From assembly GCA_013433145.1 (NCBI GenBank), contig CM024189.1:5944001-6008000 (forward strand): DNA of 64,000 nucleotides. The letters run 5' to 3'. Source of the stretch: Ascaris suum. Taxonomy: Eukaryota > Nematoda > Chromadorea > Rhabditida > Ascarididae. The translations under genes and the position numbers were made by a program. Under the pieces are notes generated by a model. The model made no database searches. It worked only from the letters and a program-made list of their open reading frames with translations, and had not been told where the DNA came from. Positions 48,901-60,900 of the stretch are shown here, in pieces; positions within the stretch are counted from its first letter, which is position 1; every line of letters begins with the position of its first letter.

Positions 48901-51900
48901 GAGTAACTAATCGGTTTCAAAAAAACTTCATAATAACCTCAGTTGTTATCACTACTTTCTTTGCTGATTGCACGCATATTTCCAAGAAACTATTTTGAAA
49001 ACGGTCACACGGACGGAGATGTTTGCACAAAGGATCTTTTCCAAATAAATACCTCATAATAAATGCGCAGGACACCGGTCGTTACGTAACAACTCGCATC
49101 TGTCTAGTTGCTTATCAAACCGTGCCTTATTGCATTGAAAAAATACTCAGTTTAAGTAGGAAACAAGCTACTAAAGAAAAAATTCTAAACAATAAGATAC
49201 TGGCAAATTTTCAAAAGGTTTCAAGAGGTGGGCCTATCAAGTAAGCTCTAGATGAAGTAAATGTACTATGAACTTTTTTAAAAGAAATTTCACAGCGACG
49301 AACTGCGACATCCTCATTTTTATGACTATATCCCTTCCTCCTCTTCGTCCCCATACAATCTGTACGGAAAAAAGACGCGACTTCGAAAAATTTTTTGATA
49401 TCTGTAAATATATTCATGCCTTATCTATGGAAGAAGTTCCGATCAAGAAACGCAGAATTTCAAGAAGAGAAACTAACGGCGGGCATTTTTTCGTTGATCA
49501 AAGAAATGGTCGTTTGTAAGACAGTGCGAAACATCTGCGAAATGAGAATGTGCAGCTCATCCTCAGTGCCTCGTTCATCTTCAGAAGCCTTAAATAGCAA
49601 ATCACACACAACTCTGTTCAGATTAACAGAACAGGTCAATAAATGCCCTAGAATTGTAGAATTGATCTTTTTCTAATTTTTTTAGATTTCTGGATCTCCT
49701 CAGGCTTAACGTTTCCAACTTTACCGATTAATTTAAGACACTAAAAAGGTTCGAAAAGGTCTTCTACAATCTACAGCGCTTTTTCTATAATCTGCAGCGC
49801 TATCACAGGGTGGAGAATTCATATAGGATAAAAAGTTGCCAAATTTGCAAAACTCATCCACCGCTCGAACAAATGCCCTCAACAGCAAAACGCCCAGCTG
49901 ACAAGCATATACTATCTGCGCCAATAAACAGCGGATGGGAATAGGATTTTATGAACCTGGAGTAAACAGAAGATAGCAGCACTAATGAGCTTACATTGGC
50001 TGAGAAGAGTCTCTCAAGGATGTCGAATATAATGTCGGCGCTCGCCGAGATGCACTCCACCACTTTGGTTCTGTCAGTAGCCACAGACGCCACTCTACCG
50101 AAGTCGATGCTTTCCAACTCATCCACAACCTTTTCCAACACCTAAATAAGGCGATTCTTTTATACAACCAAAACAACTTTTAATTTGTTTGAACAAAATC
50201 GAACATTAATTCTACTAAGAAGCAACAATAGCCGTTTACAAGTGCGCTGTGAATCCAATCAGCTGCTAAAAGTTATATGATACAAGCTATACGCCGAGTA
50301 TCAGAAATCTGCACCGGTTTGAGTCACTGCTGCACAGCTACTAAATATGTGATGTTTGGAGGATCGATTGTGCAATTCAGACTCTCGCATCGGCAAGCCT
50401 TTAAAGCATTATTCCTATTTACTCACTCAGTTTTGTTTTGAATTCAGTCATTAATTACAAAAACACAACGTCAATTTTATAAATACTTTATATTCGGCTT
50501 AATGAATTGGTTTTTTCACAGCTTATATGACTGAGTTTATAAGAACTCTAAAATAAGTACTATAAGTTACACATTAAGCAACGTATTTCAATAAAAAAAA
50601 ACGCAGGAAAAAATTCAACAATTAAATTTTGCACTACGTGGCCCACTCATTTAACGTTCGAACAATTAGAAGCTGTTACAAACCTATTAACCGTTCTATA
50701 CATTTATGAACGGAAAAAGAAAAAGTCTGTGAAACATAGCCAAAAAACGAGCTCATTTGATAACAGAGTGAACGGGTGGAAGGAGAAGGATTCATTGGCA
50801 CCGTACCTTTGGAAGAAGCTTGATACGATTGGATGCTTGAAGAAAATAATCAGTTTGAACGACATCCTTTATGAAGTTCAGTCGACATCGAGGACTAATA
50901 TTCTCGCCCAAGTGGTCCATTAGACGAACCAAGAAATCACTGAAATTGAGTTCATCTATTTTGGCTACTAGAGATCAGTCACTAGAACGAATGATCGTAA
51001 ACCATTGCATTTTGCTCTCAACAGCAATAAATAAATCGCTTCTCATAGACACTGAAATTCCTGAAGATTAAAGCTGAAATGCTTCATAGTTGCGGCTTAT
51101 ATTTCTCAACTGTTCAACTGTTCAAAATCTATCAACGGTGAAAATGAGCAAAAATTATTGTGTTCTTTCACGAGAAGTCTTGTAATCTCAGAAGCAACTG
51201 CGCCTGTGAGTTATGCTAAATACTGTCAAAAAACATGCTCATAATTTAACATCTCGCTAAACCTTTCGTTGGCGTTATGAGAGACACAGTAACGATGCAT
51301 GAAGAATTGCTGCAGGCTATCTGTACCAAAGTACGACTACGCTTAATCTTGTTACAATAGAAAGATTGTATGCGGAGCGAGGAGGAAGGATCCCAACCAT
51401 CCTCCCATCCTCCCCCTCTCCTATGTTCAGCAAAAAAGGGGATGAGGAAGTTCCAATTAGTATAAAGAGTGAAAAAATAGTAGCAACTTCTGCAACGTAT
51501 GAGCACTCTACTGAACAGAAGGAACAGTTTTTTCCTCCACGTTTTTAAACATGATCAGTTTTATTCCATTCAGCTTCCGCACAATTCTGTAATCGTCAAT
51601 TTTATCCCTTTCCAAGAAAAGCCATTCTAGAATTTCATTACCCTTCGGCAAGGAAATAGTGTGTTCAGGACTACACACCAGGAATCCTCAGAAATCGACG
51701 AGGCATTCAATCAAATCGAAGAAACCCAGCACTTCTGTGCAATATACAGTAGCCTAGGCTTATTAGCCAGTGGCTTAGTAAATCCTAATCCGTTAAGCTG
51801 CCTTGCCTCAGGCACCACCACTCCAAAGATGTAAGAAATCAAAGCGCTGTGACTGCAACGGATGTTTGCTATTACGACTCTTCGCAGTGGCAACAATCAA

Positions 51901-54900
51901 GGCGCGGCTCACATCGGCGTTACGATGCATTCAGAATACAGCTATGGGTCCAAGTTGCTCTTCTCCTTTGTTGCGCTTTGGGGCATTCATATTTTACACC
52001 ATTCAAAGGATTTTTACACCACACCACCGCTAGCATGAAAGCACTTAAAGGAAAGAATCAGAGCACAAAGGAGTTGTACGATAGTGGATAAGTGACCAAG
52101 CTCACGTGGAAGAAGATTGGAATTAGAATTGCCGCCAATTCCAGCGCTTTTCGTTTCCATCCTCATGCTGGCTGCGTTTCGCATGAATTAAAATCTCTCG
52201 AAAATTAAACTTCACAGAAATTCTGAAAACAGCGATAACTATTTATCTAGATCTAAAGCAAGAATACCAACGTTAGTTCGTGCGGATCGAACACATCCGG
52301 CGACGAGAGATGCGGAATGATAGATGGCAGATGTTTGAGGGCAGTATTTTGGCATGTCATTCGTACACGTTTATTCTGCATGAAGACAACGAACGAGTTC
52401 AGCAAATCATTCATTAATTGCGAGAAACTGCTCGACGTTAAACGAAGTCTGAAATAACTCGTCAAATTTCTTAAAGAAGTTTCGAGATCCACAATAAAGT
52501 ATCACGACGACATACTTGGTGTAGCATACTAGTTTTCTAATCAAAAAGAGGCAATAAAGAGGTACATTTTATGCTTCGAGATTCCGTCGAAAAAATCGTT
52601 CAAAATTTTGATAGCACTGAAATAAAAAAATAGCCACACAATTTACCAAATGTGAAAGCGGCAGCGAGATCGCCTTAATGCCCACTACTGTCGGCAGACA
52701 TGAATAGGATGGGGCATCACCTAGTGCAGCTGAGGCCCTTTTGGCGAGGAAAGTTAGAGCCATATCATAGCCGGACCACATACTCTACTTCTGCTTGGCC
52801 GGGACCTGCCACGGCGTGTCCATCACTCAAGTAGCCAAAGCGATTTCTACTGCCATGGCAAAATGGTTAAGGAAATCCTGCCGCACAGCCAAAAAGCTAC
52901 GGTCTGCCCACGGATTTCTTCACCCCAATCTATAAGTCACAAGGCAAAGGCTACCTTGCACGACGAAATTCTCGCCGACATTAGATACTCAATTATGCAC
53001 GCAGCCACTTGAAGTCCATTTAGACAGCAACAATTAAGCATTCATTATGAGAATCAATTCAAATCGAAAATAATGTAATTTTTCGAATTCGATCTTGCCT
53101 TGCTCAGTTAAGCACTGAAATTTCCCACTGTACCATTAAGATCGCAAACCACGTCTATTAAGCAGCAACGATTCTTCATTTATTTCGCACTCATAAACAC
53201 TTAAAGATAGATGTGCTTATCTAATAACTGAAAAGTTTCACACCTCACATATAACGGACATTCTTCGAAGATCTCTCAGCGATTTTATCAAATTTCCTGT
53301 CAATAGAGAGCAAAGTAAAAAAAATCATTCGAAAAGTAGTGCACAAACTCTTAAATGACATCTAAACTAAACAAGCCAACCTATTTATAATTCATAGATT
53401 TATGTCGAATTTTGAGATATTTTCCGAGGTGATTAAAGGTCGTAATCGCACGATTCCTTTGACGTAAATTAGCACTACATGAGAGGGACATAAATAAAAT
53501 GGGTTTTATAAGTTAGCATCGTCGTTTTGGAGAATTATATAAAAGCATGGCCAGCTATGAGAAAAAAATGAAGTAATACAGCCAGTCATAGAAAAAAATT
53601 GAAGGATAAATATAAGGATTAAAACTCGATACCGATCACTGCATTGCTTCGACTTAACAATCATCTGCACAAGAATGCCAAGCGCCTTCATCGTGGCAAG
53701 AGTGCTCTCGTGAGTATCTTCTGCGCTTTCGACCCGTTGTTGCAGCACTGGGATTAACTTCCTGCAAAAGTGACCGCTCACATCAAACTGCTCCGAAAAC
53801 GTTACATACTTCTCTCAGTGCTTATCGTATTCACTTTGATCGTAATAAAAGGTAACTCGTGTGACTGCTTTTCTCCTCTTCACCTCCCCCCTCCCCCTCC
53901 CCCCCCCGCCCTTCCTCTCTCCAAAAATAGAATAATAAAATATAAATCTCAAGATTTTGGATCGGCTGATGTAGCTATAGCTGATCTGAATACAAAGTTC
54001 GACACCGTATTTACTCATCATTTCAGCTAGTATCATTCCACACTTTTCAGTCCCCATTTTATCTTGCTGTCAAGATCAAGGAACATTCAAGCTAAACATC
54101 GCTGAGCACGCACACAGCGGACCATTAGAGCAAAATAAATTAGGCAAACTCGTGGATGAACAAAAGGGAAGTTCGTTTAAAAATATCGCAAACAATAAGC
54201 TCTTAGAGACGGAAAACCACATAAAAACATACACGAAAGCAACAGTCGAATGAAAATTCTTGATATATTTTTGTAGCACAGGTTGAAAATTTTTATAGCG
54301 CTCTTCATTAACCAGTTGTATCACCGATACCTGCAGCAATTGAGAAATTAAGCATAAATAAAAGAAAATTTTACATTGCAAATACCGCATTCAATACAAA
54401 TTGCGTCACTATCACTACATACAACAGTGCAAATAACAAAGCATGAACCCTCGTCTAAAACCGGCAGTAGCTGCAACTACTCTCCTCCCGATCTTCTAAA
54501 GTCGCAAATAAGGTCCCTTCCCCCTCCCCGACTCTATCGTCTTTGAAAAGATGTTTCGTGCAAATATTTATTGTTAGAAAATGTCCAGCTCAATGACTGC
54601 AAACCTTATTGGTGTTTTGCTCATTCGAACGGTTTTTCGAAGCAACTATTCTTGCTTTCTCTTTCTTCCCTTTCCTCAAGACCTCATCTCTTTAAGACGG
54701 AAATACTCTCGAAGGCTCTATTCGAGGCAATACGGTAATTTAACGAACGATATTACAACAGTAACATCACAACTGTGACACTGTTTAGCAACCTTCCTCT
54801 TCAAAAGTTTGATGAAAATATGCTTATCTTAAAAAATAATATACCGCTGACTCATGAATTAAAATCCACGAATTCATCAAGGATCGTTCATTTCAAAAAC

Positions 54901-57900
54901 ACCTGTATATAATAGAAAACATCGAACTCTCAACACAGCGAATTCTTAAATCTCATAGTTATATTGGATGAGAGTATAATTCTGCAAAATTCATACCAAC
55001 GCATCGAAAACGAGACCATCATAATCGGGATGATGATCGATAATTTCGAATAGTGCATCGCAGAAGTTAGGAATGAATTTTACAAGCTCTTCTCCGAGCG
55101 TCACTCCTTTTGGTCTCGAAATCTCTTGTAGCCTCTCCCTCAGATTACCTCTGAAAGGAAAGAAAACTTGGATCCTCCTTTGACTGCTGTTCAAAAAACG
55201 ATTCCTATAGAAAGCAGAAGGATTCTTATAGACTACAGAAGGGTGAATGAGGGAAGGAGAGAGACAACGAGGATGAAGCTAGAAGGAGGAGGGGGTGATG
55301 AACTATCAGCAATTACCTGTTTGTTTTCCATCTCAAGATGTCCAAGAGGTTCCTGTTATGAGTGAGTGTGGTCGAACAAGTCACCGTTTCAATACACAAG
55401 AAATTCTTCTCGCCACAAACAAATGAACTCGTCTGTGGGCGTAGCTGTGACTGAGATGCCTTCAGTTCAGCACGAGTAGCCGGCAGTCGAGAGTAACTTG
55501 TATCGTTCTCATCAAATTTCCCTGACTCGATCTGTCAATTCAATTAAACATTAAACATTCATTTATTAAATTCCCTTTAAATTAATTTTTTAGAGGAATT
55601 TGCACCATTATTCAGCGGTGTCCTTCGTGGCAAATTCATGAGAAAATTCTGCCAAATGACTTCGGGAAATGCGAGGAAATAGAAAAGCAACCGAGGAGCA
55701 GCAAACAATTTAAAAACCTTTGTTATCTGTTCGAAATTTTCCAACCAGCTGGTTCCACAAAATCATGATGAATTACGGCTAATGAAAGACACTTCGCGAT
55801 CATGATCAATAAAGACATCAATCGGAGAAACGGTTTCAATTTCCGTATATGAGAAAACTGTAAGAAGTAGTGACAGAAAATACTAGATAAATACTGTGGC
55901 GATCAACTGATTTGCACCGCGACAGAAACTATCGCAAGGTTGCTCGCGTGGATGTCGTGTAGCTCTGAGCTTTTTCAGTTACATGACAACATGTTATTAC
56001 TTTACAATAGGCCATTTTCATTAATGAATAAAGGACCTTCAATTCGGATTTAGGATTCTTTCAAGATATACCTCTGGCAGACATTTCTTTATCAATCACT
56101 TCGTACAGGAGAACTATTGATAATAAAGAACTATTATAGCATCAAAAAGCAAAAATCCAACGAATCTCCGAATCAATCTAGTTACTTCTTAAAAAAAAAA
56201 TAGCAATTTCTTTCAACCATCAAATTCTCCTTTGACCTGCAACTTTATGAGAATTACCCTGTAGATGAGAAGTTCGTGTATAGCATCCTTGATTAACGTC
56301 GCGCCCTCCATAATACGAGCGAAAGCTAACGCAAAAGGTCCCTTCTCCTGTTTGCCCTTCTCGTAGCATTTCTTATAATGGAACGTGATACGCAAATGCA
56401 TATTTTGGTCCGTATCTTCAGGGATTTGGATCTATAATTCAAAACTAATCGTAAATTCTAAGCAACTGTAGCAAAAATATCTCTATTCTTCAACAGGAAA
56501 CAGAACGAATAAAAAATATAATACAACCTAGCACGACAAAACGTTTGCCACTGAATTCATGCAAACATGACATATTAAGAATAAAGCATTCCTCTCTTCT
56601 CCGACGGATACTCACATAATCACCTTCTCCCCCTCTTAACCTCCACCGAGTGTTCCTCATAGCACAAATTGTCTTTCCTCACAACTTTTTTTCTTCAGTC
56701 TACTGATCAAGTTAGCGCAAAGGTAGTGTGGTTTAAGGATAAGAACATTTTCGAAGGAGTAAATAAACAGGATGATAACTCAAAAAAGTTGCCCTTATTT
56801 CACTTCAGTGAAAGTTTCGTAGGGCTGTAGAATGCTTCAAAACTATCTTATTTGCTCGAGATTTAAAAAAAAACCCTCAGCGTTGATGTTCACGATCAAT
56901 AAAACAATAGAAAAGCAAGTTCGGCAAAGCTATCAACCTTAACAGTTTCGTTCCACTTCGGTTTGTCATCATGGTAAAGCACCAAACTGTGATATGTAGT
57001 CTTCTTTTGCACTCCATCGGCCGTCATTATCTCCACACTCTTCAAATTTCATATATAATTAATGTTTGTGACCGGTGTAACGCCATCAATAACTCACTCT
57101 CGAAAGGGGTTTAAATGAAAAGCATTTAAACTGATAACTTTTCGCATAAAAACTGAAACTCAATAACAACTAAATTTTGTGGTGTGAGTGAGGGAACAGC
57201 AAAACGGATAGTAAACGTAATTTACATCTTTGACGACACCGTATGTATCGACAATGCAAACGCGAGCTTCGATGTTCTTATCGGAACCTTTGCCTCCATG
57301 TAGATCCCCCTGTATCAGCGTCACGTAGAGGTCGTTGCGTATATCATCTGAAAATACAGAAGCCAATAATAAGCTGCACTCATCAGTCATCCCAATCCGA
57401 CCAGCAATCATTACTATCCTTCGGAGGAAAGACTGTAGAAGGTTGGGTGATGCTTCCAACACTCGCGATCCATCGACCACATAGCGAATAAAAACGAAAC
57501 TTTAGAGGTGAATTGGCTATAAGAAGCGTCATCAGAAGACTACAAAATTTGCAAATTTCTCTGCAAATTGCAATTTGTCAGTCGTAATTGCTAGTTTGCG
57601 AACAAAAATTGCAAAATAATTGCAAAAAATTTGTGCCAGAAAGTTTTTCTGTCAACTGAAGAAGCAAGAGCAACTGAAAAGAATTTTTATTGTCAATAAA
57701 AAACTAGAACTTTCGTCAAGCTGACACATCCTTTGTCGGAAGCAAAGGATATCGCTGCCAACAAAAGTGTACTTCATCTCCACAAATCCTCAGTCATTTC
57801 CAGTATGCATAAATAGGCCTTCACTGATGACCACGCTGTACAGAATTTTAAAGTGCTAACCGAATGATGTCTTATTTTTCGTGGATCGCTATCACAGTAA

Positions 57901-60900
57901 GCCCGAAAAAAATTATTGCAAGCGTAAAGATGAAACCTGCGGAAATGACATCCGCAAAGAACATTTTCCGTAATTCCACCGGCGGATGTACCGAGAAGAT
58001 ATGCGGGTTCGATTTCTTTATATGATTTAACGAACCGATTAAAACTTCCGTTGAGATCATCAACTGCGCCCGACCAAAATCTGAAAACTCAACAATCTCC
58101 AATCAAAACTCCGTCAAAGCTTGCTAAAGAACTTAATGAAGAGACGATTTCTCCCTCACCAGTATCAATATGCATGCAATTATACAATACTGGAAACTAG
58201 AGAATCTAAGTATTTATTTTAATACACTATTACTTCCGATTGATGCGCTGACGCCTTTCGCCCTCTTCCCCCTCATCGTCCATGAAACACGAAAAATAAT
58301 CAAATTAGAATGGATTGAGAAGAGCGAAATGAAACGAACTTGAAATGTTCTCTACATTCACTGATTTCAATGTACCACTTCCGCGTGCCGAATTCGCCTT
58401 CGTAATTAACTGCTCTAGAGTGTCTTCTCTGAAAAACATATAAATAACACGTCAACATTAAACCAAGGTCCTCTTGCCCACAAAGTAGTTTTCACCTCAT
58501 TCACGCAAAATTCCCTTAACGGGGTATCCATTATTTATTTAACAAGTAAGCCAGAAATATCCTGAACGTTTTAAACTGGCCATTTTTCGTCTGCAGTCGC
58601 CTGGAGCGAATCAGTGGATTTGCTCGTCTATATTAGACTGGATAAAAAAGAAGCGATTCGCCTGTCTGGATTTTGCAGCCTAACCAACAATTCCATAGCA
58701 GTATGACGTCGCAGAATTATGCTAACTGGTAAAATGCGAACTGGTAAAAAAGAGCATACCACAGCTTCAACACATCAGCTGAAACGATTGTAGACCAAAA
58801 GCTAAAAGAACGTACGTCGGCCGTAATCGAAAAGAAAGATTCTAAACGAATTAGATTGATGGCTTCGGAAGTGGCCATAACACTATTATCGAGTGTTTTC
58901 ACCTCATAATTACAACAAAGAAGCTGCTTCTATTCAAAAAAAAAAAAAAAAATTTGTCAGATGCTGTTATTTTCAAAAACATTAGGTGTTCTGCGGTGTA
59001 CTGCTCTACAAACAACGATCACCAAATGTTACGAAATCCATTATAACTCTCTAAGCTCCAATAATTACAGTCAGAAATTTGACTCTTTAGGTTGGGAAAA
59101 CAAAAAATATGTCATCGTATCTCAATCGAATTTTATGCAGTCAGAAACCATACCGATTAAGTGGAATTATGTGTTCCACAGGACCCGATGGACCATTCAG
59201 CACATCGGTGATGTCGAGTAATGCAACAGCGTACGGCTGCCGGGACCATAACTGTGGCGGACCTGGATCTGACTGCTTTTTCATCGTAGATGAGGAACCT
59301 TCAATGGGTGCGATCCGAGCCACTCTTATACAAAGCAAGATACGATGGTCCTTGTTCGATGGAGGATTTGATGGATACTCTTTAGACCCGAGATCCTGGA
59401 AAAGATCACGTAACACCTCTACCTTACTGCAAAGAAAAATACTGTGATGTCTTAATGTATGCTGCCTCTTATGTCGCATATGCAAAATCCGATACTAAAT
59501 TCTTATTTCAAAATATAGCAAGAGATACTGAAGAGTATTAATCGATAGATATGAATATGGCAGAAACCAAAAGAAAAAAAAAAGAACAACAACAGCTCAT
59601 ATTCATGATGCAAACTATAGAAATTATTTGCAAATGCAGAAAAAAATTGCATCAAAATGAGAGTGAAAATTTTTATTGCCCTATATTATTCTCTAAAGAA
59701 AAATAAGCATTAAATAACATGCGAAAAATGAAACAAAGTTGTTTGAACGTTTCTGAAAGAACAAAAAAAAGAAAAGAATGAAGGAATTTCGCAAAATAAA
59801 CGTTAGAAAAAATATTTGTATGAAATATGAGAAACGTACATTAAAAAGCGCTCTGCTATTGCGATTCGCTAGCGATCCAGTTTTAAAAGTCCAATAAAAC
59901 AGAAAATTTTCGCTGAAATATTATTGAAATATCAAGGATATTATAAAGTGTAAATGAGCTGAACCACCTATATCATATCTTTCAACAACTTTTGTAAATC
60001 ACTACAACCTATAAAAGATGATCAATAATGAGGTAAATAAAAGACCGTTATAGCAAATAACAAATGTTCCAAGATAATTGCCCACTTCCTTAGTTGATAA
60101 GATTAAATGGGCATAAAGAGATAACTTTTATTCGAATAAATAAAGTCAATATTTAAAAAAAATTAATGCGACGAACGCTTAAATCACAAATTTGTATACA
60201 TTTATCTAGAACTGACGAATAAGAGATCGTAAATGATATATGAATAAAACAGCGACTAATTGCTACGGATGAAATTATGAGATTATAATCAACAGTTAAG
60301 CGATTATATTGCAAAGAACACTCTTTAATGCCACAAAGAATTTTTTGTTTTCTATTTGATGATAATATAATTGTTAAAAACTCAATAATCATTAAACGGA
60401 AAACTATAGTACTATAAAATAGAGAAGATATAGAATACTAACGAGATGAATTTCTCTTCGGTCGCATCATAAAGACTCAACGAGAATTCGCATTCCGCTT
60501 TACATTCGAGCGTCGCTGACTGTGCATGGATCAACAAGGAAAATGCGCTCACTCTATGTGTCTGATCTGGCTTCTGTAAATCAACATTTATTAACACAAC
60601 AAATATTATTTCAATGGTCAAGCAATTCAACTACAACACTGCACCATCCTATTTTAAATTTGAATAATGCGCGTTCCAGAAACACGAACATCTGAACGCC
60701 AGGTGAAACCTAAATTTCGAGTGTGGTAGAATACAATATCATTCAACTCTTCAAATTACATCGCTCAATTTCTAAAATCAAAGCTCGAAGTAAAAGCAGT
60801 AAGTAAAAATATCCCAATAAATCTGGATGACTAGAACATTTATAAGGCCCACATACAAAAGTGCTTCCAATTTCTGCATTAAAAAACTGTGATTAGCGAC

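Noticed and set aside
49590..49660. Upstream extension of ced-5 exon 20 (HLLTCSVNLNRVVCDLL)
   Set aside because: It would need a different entry phase from exon 19. The TTTAAG acceptor at 49589 keeps phase 0 and fits the alignment better.
58717..58902. Exon-like - strand frame between ced-5 exons 6 and 7, with a GTACGT donor
   Set aside because: No acceptor fits the phases of both neighbours, and the DOCK alignment has no room for it.
59109..59447. 112-codon + frame at 59 kb
   Set aside because: It lies antisense to ced-5 exon 6, whose - strand frame is clearly DOCK-like. It is a shadow.
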